Positions 1-6,040 are shown, counted from the first letter of the stretch. The stretch is DNA of 6,040 nt from Selenomonadaceae bacterium (GCA_017445435.1 JAFSUE010000073.1:1-6040), one strand, 5' to 3'. Notes: generated by a model from the letters alone, not told the origin. Made by a program: numbers and translations.

Positions 1-1037
1 GAGACCAAAGTTTTGCCTATCATAGCGTCTTTGCTCCAGCCTGGACGATTCGTGAACAGATAGCGAATTGCAACGGCTAAGTAGTGGTTAGGATTCATCA
101 AGCCTTGCGGCGTAACGATACCATGTCTATCGTAGTCAGTGTCGTTGCCGAATGCAATATCATATTTATCTTTCAATGCAATAAGATTCGCCATTGCAAA
201 AGGTGACGAGCAGTCCATTCTAATTTTTCCGTCATGGTCAGGCGGCATAAAGCTAAATGTATAATCAATGTTAGGATTGACAACGTTAATTGGCTTTTTA
301 ATTTTGTAAACTTCGTTGATTAAATCCCAATAGAAAATGCCAGAACCGCCGAGTGGATCTGCGCCGACGTTCAAGCCAGAATTGATAACCGCGTCCATAT
401 CGATAACGCGGGACAATCCTTTAACGTAAGGCATCATATAATCCATGAAGTGGACGTTATCCATTTTTACGGCGCGTTCAAACGGAATGCGTTTAACAAC
501 TTTGTCGACGCCTTCTTTGATAATTTCATTAGCGCGATTTTGAATTATTTTAGTAGTTTCAGCGCTTGCAGGTCCGCCAGTAGTTGGGTCGTACTTAATA
601 CCGCCGTCAGTTGGAGGATTATGCGAAGGCGTGATAACGATACCGTCAGCCTGTTTAGCTTCTTTGCGCTCATAGTTATGCTCAAGGATAATGCGCGAAA
701 CAACGGGCGTAGGTACTGGCTTGAAACCTTCTTGAAGGATAATGTCGACGCCGTTAGCCGCCAAAACTTCAACGCAACTGCGAAGTGCAGGTTCAGAAAG
801 TGCGTGAGTGTCTGCGCCGATATACAGCGGTCCTTGAATTTTTTCAGCGGTACGGTATTCGTAAACTGCCTGCGCGATAGCCAAAATATGCTGTTCGTTA
901 AAGCTGTGGAGTTTTGAACTGCCCCTGTGTCCTGACGTACCAAAAGCGACGCCTTGAGTTTTGTTTTCAGGATCGGGTGCGAGTGTGTAATAATCGCTAA
1001 TCAAAGACGGAAGGTTGACAACGTTTTTCTTCTCCAT
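1..1037 (-). CDS. pgm: Alpha-phosphoglucomutase, E. coli Pgm type (3' end cut by window)
   Basis: This gene interconverts glucose-1-phosphate and glucose-6-phosphate in the cytoplasm, linking glycolysis to UDP-glucose and glycogen synthesis. I translated the reverse strand from the ATG at 1037: 345 codons stay open to the left edge, about two thirds of the roughly 546 residues usual for this family. An early FGTSGHRG motif lies at residues 32-39. The phosphoserine loop TPSHNPPTDGGIKY has catalytic Ser138 (codon 624-626). GADPLGGSG lies at about 225-233, and the Mg-binding loop NDTDYDRHG has Asp299, Asp301 and Asp303. These match E. coli Pgm better than the PMM/PGM class; the metal loop has Thr where E. 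coli has Pro (DPDYDR). The start is fixed by a strong ribosome binding site 8 bases upstream. It is the last visible gene of a same-strand run behind manB, 64 bp after the preceding stop. The sugar-binding and C-terminal phosphate-binding domains lie outside the window. Confidence 0.95.
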   Translation of the reverse strand, partial: MEKKNVVNLPSLISDYYTLAPDPENKTQGVAFGTSGHRGSSKLHSFNEQHILAIAQAVYEYRTAEKIQGPLYIGADTHALSEPALRSCVEVLAANGVDIILQEGFKPVPTPVVSRIILEHNYERKEAKQADGIVITPSHNPPTDGGIKYDPTTGGPASAETTKIIQNRANEIIKEGVDKVVKRIPFERAVKMDNVHFMDYMMPYVKGLSRVIDMDAVINSGLNVGADPLGGSGIFYWDLINEVYKIKKPINVVNPNIDYTFSFMPPDHDGKIRMDCSSPFAMANLIALKDKYDIAFGNDTDYDRHGIVTPQGLMNPNHYLAVAIRYLFTNRPGWSKDAMIGKTLV

Positions 1038-1045
1038 TAAGAAAT

Positions 1046-1053
1046 CCCCCTCT
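1046..1053 (-). promoter_or_regulatory. Ribosome binding site of pgm
   Basis: On the minus strand AGAGGGGG lies 8 bases before the ATG at 1037. This purine-rich site selects that ATG as the start and gives pgm its own strong translation signal inside the transcription unit. Confidence 0.75.
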
Positions 1054-1101
1054 GTTCGTAAAATTTATAATACGCCCAAATTTTGAGCGGTTATTAACAA
1101 T

Positions 1102-1740
1102 TTACCATTTATCATAGTCAGCTTTTTTAATAATTTCTGATTTAGCGTAAGACGATGTTTCACCAGGTGCGCTGATATAAACTATTTTTGCAGATTTTGA
1201 TTTGGATTGTCCAGAATCTCTATCACTTATGGGAACTACGACAAAGTCACCAACTTTAACTTCAAAGTCACCTACAAGGTAAGAATAACTTCTTTTTGCG
1301 CCTGCCTCAAAGATGACATTAACAAATCTTTTTTCAGCATTAAAATTTTTTACAGTTTGTATCGAAGAATTAATTTTACGAATGACATTAGACTTTGCGT
1401 AGTTCGACTGTTCGCCAGGTACGCTAACATATTTAACGGTTGCGACTTTAACTTCATTTGCGCCAGAATATTTGCTACGGAAAGGAACTTCGACAAGATC
1501 GCCAACTTTCAAGTCATAGTTATCGCCGATAAGATAATCATAAACTTGAGTATCGCCTTCCTTAAAGGACACTGAAACAAATTTTCTTACCGTTGGCAAA
1601 ATTGGTTCAATTCTTGACGCCGATAAAGTTTCTTGTTCACGAAGTTTTTCTTTCAAGCGGGCAACTTCATCTTTGTATTTATTTGTAAAGTAAATAGATA
1701 TACAGAGTGCACAAAGTAAAAAAACAATCAATGCTTCCAT
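1102..1740 (-). CDS. Unrecognised membrane-anchored protein with two tandem ~70-residue domains
   Basis: I do not recognise a named family. The 212-residue protein begins with one hydrophobic segment (about residues 3-19), a likely uncleaved membrane anchor. A charged helical stretch follows (about 20-37, KYKDEVARLKEKLREQE), possibly a short coiled coil. Two copies of one domain come next, at residues 53-122 and 138-206, about half identical. Each copy runs F-V-x-V-x-F, then Y-x-Y-L-(I/V)-G-D, K-V-G-D-x-V-x-V-P, Y-(V/I)-S-x-P-G-E and S-x-Y-A-K-S. The middle part recalls the N-terminal beta domain of PriA-like proteins (YDYL..GD.V.VPF); that is inference from pattern only. I chose the ATG at 1740 over the TTG at 1746 because the TTG sits too close to the ribosome binding site. 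The gene starts 12 bp after the manB stop, so it is almost certainly co-transcribed and probably translationally coupled with manB. Four positively charged residues (KKxxxxK) close the C-terminus. Function unknown. Confidence 0.85.
   Translation of the reverse strand: MEALIVFLLCALCISIYFTNKYKDEVARLKEKLREQETLSASRIEPILPTVRKFVSVSFKEGDTQVYDYLIGDNYDLKVGDLVEVPFRSKYSGANEVKVATVKYVSVPGEQSNYAKSNVIRKINSSIQTVKNFNAEKRFVNVIFEAGAKRSYSYLVGDFEVKVGDFVVVPISDRDSGQSKSKSAKIVYISAPGETSSYAKSEIIKKADYDKW
1123..1584 (-). repeat. Internal tandem domain duplication
   Basis: Codons 53-122 (1375-1584) and 138-206 (1123-1329) encode two copies of the same domain, joined by a 15-residue linker. The duplication also shows in DNA: short matching blocks, such as CCAGGTRCGCT, occur near 1162 and 1412. 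The divergence (about half of residues identical) indicates an old duplication kept by selection, not a recent slippage event. Confidence 0.8.
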
Positions 1741-1750
1741 TGACAAATTT

Positions 1751-1758
1751 ACCTACCC
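1751..1758 (-). promoter_or_regulatory. Ribosome binding site overlapping the manB stop codon
   Basis: On the minus strand GGGTAGGT contains the manB TAG stop (1753-1755) and lies 10 bases before the ATG at 1740. A ribosome finishing manB would sit on this site, the usual arrangement for translational coupling. It also argues for the ATG over the upstream TTG as the start. Confidence 0.55.
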
Positions 1759-3117
1759 GCGAATAATCGCCAAAAGTTCATCGCGTTTACCTTCCATTAA
1801 AGCTTTATCGCCGCGTGATTCGACGTTCAGCCTTATGTATGGTTCAGTTTGAGACCCGCGCAGATTAAAACGCCACGTTGGATAGTCAATGCTAAGCCCG
1901 TCAATATAGTTGACTTCGCCGCCGTCAGAATAAAGTTTTTCAACCTTCGCCATAATTTCTTTGACTTTGTCGACGCCAGAAACTTTTGTATTAATTTCGC
2001 CAGAGCAAGGGTACTTAGCAATTCTTTCACCGACAAGCTGGGATAAAGTTTTGCCTGTTTCGCTCATAAGTTCCAGCACCATAAGCCAAGGAATCATTCC
2101 GCTATCACAATAATAAAAATCGCGGAAGTAATGATGACTTGCCATTTCGCCGCCGTAAATCGCGTTGTATTCGCGCAATTTATCTTTCATGAAGGAATGC
2201 CCCGAGCGACAAATAATCGGCGTACCACCAAGATTTTCAACAATGTCAATCGTATTCCACAATGCGCGTGGTTCACAGACAACTTTTTCACCTTTGTTAT
2301 GTTCAAGGAAAATTTCAGCCAGCAAGCCGACCATATAATAACCTTCGATAAAGCCGCCTTTTTCGTCAAACATAAAACAACGGTCACAATCCCCGTCAAA
2401 TGCAATGCCACAAGCCGCGCCATTTTTTATGACAGCGTCCGCCGTTTCTGCGCGGGCATCTTGCAACAATGGATTAGGTACACCGTTAGGGAAAAAGCCG
2501 TTGGTATCGTTATGGACTTTGATAACTTCAAAGGGTAAAAATTTTTCAATTTCGTTGATAATCGGACCTGCCGCGCCGTTGCCAGTATTAATGACGATTT
2601 TTAACGGTTTAAGCGCGTCGACTTCAACGTAAGATAAAAGGCGCTTGATGTAGTCAGGCATTACGTCAATTTTATGAATCGTCCCAGTAGCTTTTCTGTA
2701 CGACCAATCGCGGCTTTCATCTTCAATCGCGGCTTTAATGTCGAAAAGCCCAGTATTGCTAGAAATTGGGCGGCAACCTTTTTTAACGAACTTTAAGCCG
2801 TTATAATCTTTTGGATTGTGAGACGCCGTGACCATAATTCCGCCGTCAAAATCGTTAAAGCCCGTTGCAAAGTAAATCATTTCCGTGCCGCACTGTCCAA
2901 CGTCGAAAACTTCACAGCCAGCCTCTGCCAGACCGCGTGCAAGCGCGTCACTAATCGTAGGGCTTGAAAGTCTAATGTCGTGACCTATGGCAACTTTTTT
3001 GGCGTCGAAGAGTTCAGGAAAAATCCTGCCGATACGATATGCAAGTTCTTGATTGACACTTTCAGGGTAAATTCCTCGAATGTCGTACGCGCCAAAACCA
3101 GATGTATTAATCGCCAT
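1753..3117 (-). CDS. manB: Phosphomannomutase, CpsG/ManB type
   Basis: This enzyme converts mannose-6-phosphate to mannose-1-phosphate, the step before GDP-mannose, in the cytoplasm; relatives often also accept glucose phosphates. At 454 residues it matches the length of E. coli CpsG/ManB and aligns along its whole length. The N-terminal phosphate site is GAYDIRG (9-15). The phosphoserine loop TASHNP has catalytic Ser99. The metal loop DGDCDR spans 241-246 and is followed by FIEGYYMVGLLAE. The sugar-binding loop is GEMASHHYFRDF, with Ala326 where the family usually has Ser (GEMS). CDSGMIPWL follows, and the C-terminal phosphate loop is RGSQTEP (420-426), with Gln for the common Asn. All catalytic residues are otherwise present, so the gene looks functional. 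I prefer the ATG at 3117 because it has GTGGGT 6-7 bases upstream and starts right before the conserved N-terminus; a GTG at 3129 would add four residues but has a poorly spaced site. It is the first gene of the minus-strand unit, ahead of the repeat protein and pgm. Confidence 0.95.
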   Translation of the reverse strand: MAINTSGFGAYDIRGIYPESVNQELAYRIGRIFPELFDAKKVAIGHDIRLSSPTISDALARGLAEAGCEVFDVGQCGTEMIYFATGFNDFDGGIMVTASHNPKDYNGLKFVKKGCRPISSNTGLFDIKAAIEDESRDWSYRKATGTIHKIDVMPDYIKRLLSYVEVDALKPLKIVINTGNGAAGPIINEIEKFLPFEVIKVHNDTNGFFPNGVPNPLLQDARAETADAVIKNGAACGIAFDGDCDRCFMFDEKGGFIEGYYMVGLLAEIFLEHNKGEKVVCEPRALWNTIDIVENLGGTPIICRSGHSFMKDKLREYNAIYGGEMASHHYFRDFYYCDSGMIPWLMVLELMSETGKTLSQLVGERIAKYPCSGEINTKVSGVDKVKEIMAKVEKLYSDGGEVNYIDGLSIDYPTWRFNLRGSQTEPYIRLNVESRGDKALMEGKRDELLAIIRG

Positions 3118-3160
3118 AATCAAACCCACTTTCTCTGTAAAATTTAAATCAAAAAAATTT

Positions 3161-3169
3161 TTTATACCA
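3161..3169 (-). promoter_or_regulatory. Likely promoter (extended -10) of the manB unit
   Basis: On the minus strand TGGTATAAA is a good extended -10 box (TGn plus TATAAA). It predicts a transcription start near 3154 and a leader of about 37 bases before the manB ATG. I see no convincing -35 hexamer at the right distance, which is usual for extended -10 promoters. A second -10-like hexamer, TAGAAT, lies a little further upstream on the same strand. Confidence 0.5.
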
Positions 3170-3317
3170 ATTTTATTTTTCTATTCTACCTTATAAAAGA
3201 ATTTCCTTTTAAATTTGCAGAAAATTTTAAATGAAATTTCGCTGAAACATAAAGCTAAAAGTATCGGCATACAAAAATTTTTTTAATTTTTAAGCACGAA
3301 AAAATTTAACTTTTTGC

Positions 3318-3346
3318 TTGCAATTATCGAATCTATTATGTACAAT
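3318..3346 (+). promoter_or_regulatory. Sigma-70/sigma-A type promoter of the FliD-like gene
   Basis: TTGCAA (3318-3323) and TACAAT (3341-3346) are separated by exactly 17 bases, with A/T tracts upstream. Transcription would begin near 3353, leaving a leader of about 59 bases. This is a housekeeping-type promoter; I could not find a flagellar sigma-28 (TAAA...GCCGATAA) or sigma-54 pattern at proper spacing. GTACAA occurs twice, at 3340-3345 and 3351-3356, over the -10 box and start point. Confidence 0.65.
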
Positions 3347-3396
3347 TAGCGTACAAAACTGTCAAGGATGTTTTCTTAGGAAAAATTTTTTCAAGG

Positions 3397-3405
3397 GAAG
3401 GGTGA
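3397..3405 (+). promoter_or_regulatory. Ribosome binding site of the FliD-like gene
   Basis: GAAGGGTGA ends 6 bases before the ATG at 3412. It selects that ATG over the in-frame ATG at 3418. Confidence 0.65.
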
Positions 3406-3411
3406 GTAAAA

Positions 3412-4509
3412 ATGGCGATGACAATTTCTAATATGGTTAATTCGGGGTTCAATTATAATAATTTTTTCAATGCCACTTCGATTAACCAAAATGCTACACA
3501 AAAATCTATATCGAATTTGTGGAATACGTATAGCTCCGCACAGACAAATTCGACAAGTACAATCGCGGGTCTGCAGGAAGTTAGGACTAACGCGGCGGCG
3601 CTTGTGTCAAGCTATGATGAAGCTAAAAACGCTTTCTATGACGAATTTGATGCTAATATGGAAAATCTTTCTAACTCTGCACAAGAAGTTAAAGAATTCG
3701 ACTTTGAAAGCGTAGCGGCATTTTCAGCGGCGTCAAAAGTTGTTGAGGCGGCTAGTGAAACGGCTAGCAAAAATGCTGAAGAAACTGCGGCTCAATCTAC
3801 AACTGCCGAAAATGTTGAAGAAGAAACTTCAGCGGCGGCAAAAGTTATTGAGAATGCTAACAAACATCATATCGTACAAAGTGAATTTGGCGCGACCGTT
3901 TTAACTGATGAAGAGGCTGGCAAGGTTGTCAATACAGATGGTTCTGTCACTACGACGAATGAAGACGGCTCGAAAGTTACTTCATATGGTAACGGCGCTA
4001 TCACAAAAACTGAAACGTACGACGGCGAAGGCAACAAGCGAATTGAAACAGCGTACAGCAAAGTTATGCAGTCGGCGTTAAAGACGGTTCAAGATTTTGT
4101 TGATAACTACAACGGCGCGATTGAATTTTTCCAGGACAATAGCTCCGTATCAGCACGTGTAGGCAGAATGGCTGAACTTTTCGGCGATACTACTTACCGT
4201 GCGTCAAGCTATGAATCTATCGGAATTGGCGTCAACAATGATGGCACTTTGTCGATGGATACTGAAAAAGTTGCTCAAGCGATTGTCAACAATCCTAGCA
4301 GAGTTTCAGACGTTCTTGGCGGTACAGGTTTAGCAGACAAGGCCGAAGCGCATGTCGACGTAGCAAACAGCCAGCGCAGTCAGCTTTTCCCGAGTGCGCA
4401 AGCTATGTTTGGCGAAGAACTTTCTACGGCGTCATTTTACACCAGCGGCGCTTATCTCAATATGAATGCCGCGTCTAATCTTGGAAATTTAGTTAATATG
4501 ATGTTCTAA
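3412..4509 (+). CDS. FliD-like (flagellar cap C-terminal domain) protein, orphan
   Basis: The 365-residue product has no Sec signal peptide or membrane segment. Residues 1-95 are rich in Ser, Thr, Asn and Ala and look largely helical. Residues 100-151 are an Ala/Glu/Thr-rich helical or coiled-coil stretch. Residues 170-205 form a Gly/Thr/Asp-rich block with DGS-V-TTT and DGS-K-VTS turns, probably beta hairpins. From about 224 the sequence resembles the FliD C-terminal region: KTVQDFVDNYNGAIEFF, a shortened L-(F)GD-T segment, SIGIGVNNDGTLSMD (270-283), then EKVAQAIVNNPSRVSDVL. The FliD N-terminal domain is not recognisable and the protein is shorter than typical FliD, so it is not the standard cap. 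A lack of Sec signal and helical ends would fit export through the flagellar type III apparatus, but this is inference. It is probably monocistronic, with its own promoter and terminator, and no flagellar gene lies beside it here. It could also be a flagellum-associated accessory or adhesin-like protein. Confidence 0.75.
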   Translation: MAMTISNMVNSGFNYNNFFNATSINQNATQKSISNLWNTYSSAQTNSTSTIAGLQEVRTNAAALVSSYDEAKNAFYDEFDANMENLSNSAQEVKEFDFESVAAFSAASKVVEAASETASKNAEETAAQSTTAENVEEETSAAAKVIENANKHHIVQSEFGATVLTDEEAGKVVNTDGSVTTTNEDGSKVTSYGNGAITKTETYDGEGNKRIETAYSKVMQSALKTVQDFVDNYNGAIEFFQDNSSVSARVGRMAELFGDTTYRASSYESIGIGVNNDGTLSMDTEKVAQAIVNNPSRVSDVLGGTGLADKAEAHVDVANSQRSQLFPSAQAMFGEELSTASFYTSGAYLNMNAASNLGNLVNMMF

Positions 4510-4568
4510 AAATTTTTAAAAAATTTTTTCGCAAGGTACGCGATTTACGTTGATGTCAAAAGATTTTT

Positions 4569-4599
4569 TTCGGCGAAAAATATTTCGTCGAATTTTTTT
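4569..4599 (+). terminator. Rho-independent terminator after the FliD-like gene
   Basis: TTCGGCGAAA (4569-4578) pairs with TTTCGTCGAA (4583-4592) as a 10-bp stem with one G-U pair and a 4-base AATA loop. Seven T residues (4593-4599) follow directly. It lies about 60 bases after the stop at 4509. On the minus strand the hairpin is followed by A residues, not T, so it should not end the convergent ABC-F transcript well; I see no separate terminator for that gene. Confidence 0.85.
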
Positions 4600-4609
4600 G
4601 CTTTAAATT

Positions 4610-6040
4610 TCATTCCAGCAACGTCAAATAAAGTTCGTCAATTTCTTTCAATTTAAGTTCATGCGCCGCCGCCAATTCCGCTAACTTTGCAGGGTCGACG
4701 GCGTTATTTATTTCGTACTCCAACATTTTCAGTTCCATTTCGGACATTTTCAATTTAGCTTCCAACTTTTCAAGTTGACTTTCACTTTTCGGCTCTGACT
4801 TAACTTTAGCAGTTGGAGAAATTTTTTCAGCTTTAAGTTTTGGCGTTGAAATTTTTTCCTGCTTAATCGGTACGACTTCACGCGGCAAAAATTCAATTAC
4901 CCGTGACGTGACTGAATCTAGCAGGTATCTATCATGCGTGACGATTAAAATTGTGCCGTCGAAAAATTTCAGCGCATTTTCAATCGCTTCCCGCGCAGGT
5001 AAATCTAAATGGTTTGTAGGTTCGTCAAGCAATAAAAAATTTGCGCCAGTCAAAATTAATTTCGCTAGCGCTACACGTGTTTTTTCACCGCCTGACAAAT
5101 CGGCTATCGGCTTTTCGACAATTTGGACGCCTAAATCAAGCCGTGCCAATTCTGCGCGGGCGCGTTCAATCGTCAAGCCAAATTCATTTATCAATTCTTC
5201 AAGCGGCGTTGCATTTAAATTTAATTCTTCGTGACCTTGTGACAGGTAGCCGACCTTAACGCGGTTACCAATTTTTATTTCGCCTGAATCCGCTTTAAGT
5301 TCACCGACAATAATTTTCAGCAACGTTGACTTACCGACGCCATTTTTGCCGATTAGCCCGACTTTTTCGCCCTTCCAAATTTCTAAGCTAAAGTTCGTGA
5401 TAATATTTTTGAAATTAATTTTGTCAAGAATTAAAATTTTATTGGCAGATTCTGCCGCGTCACCAAGATTGACTTTGACAAATTCATCTGACGGCGGCTT
5501 TTCAAGGCGTTCCATACGATCCAAAATATTTTGTCGACTTCGCGCACGTTTAGCAGTCGACGCCCTAACTTTATTTCGCCGTACAAAATCTTCAAGCTTG
5601 GCAATTTCTTCCTGCTGTTTTTCGTAAGCCTTCCATTCATAATTGCGCCGTTCAGTTTTCAGCTGTACAAATTTTTCGTAGTTGCCAGCGTACAAAGTCG
5701 CCTTGCCATTTTCTATATCAAGAATTTTCGTAACGCAATTTTGCAGGAAGTGTCTATCGTGAGTGACGGCGATAACCGTACCGCGATAGTTTTTTATGAA
5801 TTCCTCAAGAAAATCTATCGCGTAAATGTCAAGGTGATTTGTCGGTTCATCTAAAATCAAAATTCGCGGTTCATTCAAAAGTGCACGTGCCAGCGTAATT
5901 TTGCCAGTCTCACCGCCGCTAAAATTTTTAGGATTTTTTGCAAGTTCAGATTCGGTAAAGCCTAAGCCGTACAAAATTTTCCGCGCTTGAAATTCTTCAG
6001 CACCGCCGCTAATCATTTCTTCAAGCAAAGTTGGGCAACA
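4610..6040 (-). CDS. ABC-F family ATPase (5' end cut by window)
   Basis: ABC-F proteins are soluble twin ATPases with no membrane domain; most act on the ribosome, as translation factors or antibiotic-resistance protectors. The reading frame stays open to the right edge, so the apparent TTG start near 6028 is an artefact, and the first Walker A and part of nucleotide-binding domain 1 are missing. The 476 visible residues show the domain-1 signature SGGETGK (S codon at 5918-5920), LILDEPTNHLD and VTHDR. A charged linker RRNKVRASTAKRARSRQ follows, where ABC-F proteins reach the P-site tRNA. Domain 2 is complete: Walker A GKNGVGKST (5324-5350), LSGGEKTRVALA, LLLDEPTNHLD and VTHDRYLLD. A Lys/Pro/Ser-rich spacer leads to a C-terminal coiled coil of about 55 residues (from about 4777 to the stop). 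The coiled-coil tail suggests a YdiF/Uup/YfmR-like member, but I cannot name the subfamily. It is convergent with the FliD-like gene. Confidence 0.93.
   Translation of the reverse strand, partial: CCPTLLEEMISGGAEEFQARKILYGLGFTESELAKNPKNFSGGETGKITLARALLNEPRILILDEPTNHLDIYAIDFLEEFIKNYRGTVIAVTHDRHFLQNCVTKILDIENGKATLYAGNYEKFVQLKTERRNYEWKAYEKQQEEIAKLEDFVRRNKVRASTAKRARSRQNILDRMERLEKPPSDEFVKVNLGDAAESANKILILDKINFKNIITNFSLEIWKGEKVGLIGKNGVGKSTLLKIIVGELKADSGEIKIGNRVKVGYLSQGHEELNLNATPLEELINEFGLTIERARAELARLDLGVQIVEKPIADLSGGEKTRVALAKLILTGANFLLLDEPTNHLDLPAREAIENALKFFDGTILIVTHDRYLLDSVTSRVIEFLPREVVPIKQEKISTPKLKAEKISPTAKVKSEPKSESQLEKLEAKLKMSEMELKMLEYEINNAVDPAKLAELAAAHELKLKEIDELYLTLLE

Larger units (their letters stand above)
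3130..3411. other. AT-rich divergent intergenic region
   Basis: This stretch separates manB (leftward) from the FliD-like gene (rightward). It is strongly AT-rich with several A and T runs, and carries a promoter for each side. I see no gene, RNA gene or riboswitch-like fold in it. The A/T tracts near 3275-3315 could act as an UP element for the rightward promoter, but this is inference. Confidence 0.6.

Noticed and set aside
545..943. Open reading frames on both strands inside the pgm region
   Set aside because: They are out of frame with the clear Pgm translation, which carries all family motifs, and their products resemble nothing.
1060..1075. TATTATAAAT as a -10 box of an internal pgm promoter
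   Set aside because: There is no -35 hexamer or TGn extension at proper spacing, and the spacer is generally AT-rich.
1741..1746. TTG start at 1746 for the repeat protein
   Set aside because: It would leave only about 4 bases after the ribosome binding site; the ATG at 1740 is better spaced.
3368..3379. Three-codon leader ORF (ATG TTT TCT TAG) before the FliD-like gene
   Set aside because: It is too short to carry meaning and such ORFs occur by chance.
3371..3391. Small hairpin TTTTC-TTAG-GAAAA followed by T residues in the leader of the FliD-like gene
   Set aside because: The stem is only 5 bp and mostly A-T, so it is too weak for a terminator or attenuator, and the run of T is part of a wider AT tract.
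3867..4061. Minus-strand open frame inside the FliD-like gene
   Set aside because: It is a reverse-complement shadow of the Gly/Thr-rich coding block and has no ribosome binding site or recognisable product.
4520..4560. Second hairpin TCGC...GCGA after the FliD-like gene
   Set aside because: A 4-bp stem with a 7-base loop and no T-run; the strong terminator lies just downstream.
6026..6028. TTG start of the ABC-F gene
   Set aside because: The frame stays open to the window edge and the first Walker A is missing, so the real start is outside.

Overview
The window reads as ordinary chromosomal DNA from a moderately AT-rich bacterium, most likely a flagellated member of the Firmicutes. The support is purine-rich Shine-Dalgarno sites, very AT-rich spacers, an ABC-F ATPase, and a protein with a FliD-like C-terminal half. 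A Negativicutes-type host would fit, but I cannot establish this from one window. I see no tRNA, rRNA, CRISPR array, insertion sequence or phage gene.

Layout. Bases 1-3117 hold three minus-strand genes that look like one transcription unit, read right to left. First is manB (3117-1753), a phosphomannomutase of the CpsG/ManB type. Next, 12 bp after it, is an unrecognised 212-residue membrane-anchored protein with two tandem copies of a ~70-residue domain (1740-1102). Last is pgm (1037 to the left edge), an alpha-phosphoglucomutase of the Escherichia coli Pgm type, cut by the window edge. An extended -10 box at 3161-3169 is the likely promoter of the unit. Bases 3118-3411 are an AT-rich divergent intergenic region that also holds a good sigma-A/sigma-70-type promoter (3318-3346) facing right. 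That promoter drives a 365-residue protein (3412-4509) whose C-terminal half resembles the FliD filament-cap family. A hairpin with a T-run (4569-4599) ends this gene. The convergent minus-strand gene at 4610 to the right edge is an ABC-F ATPase missing its N-terminal part.

How the genes may work together. The two mutases would supply mannose-1-phosphate and glucose-1-phosphate, precursors of nucleotide sugars for cell-surface polysaccharide or glycosylation. The small membrane protein is co-transcribed with them and its role is unknown. The FliD-like protein is a separate monocistronic unit and the ABC-F protein a third, probably ribosome-linked. The best candidates for something undescribed are the tandem-repeat membrane protein and the orphan FliD-like protein. 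The window gives no strong evidence of a new multi-gene system.
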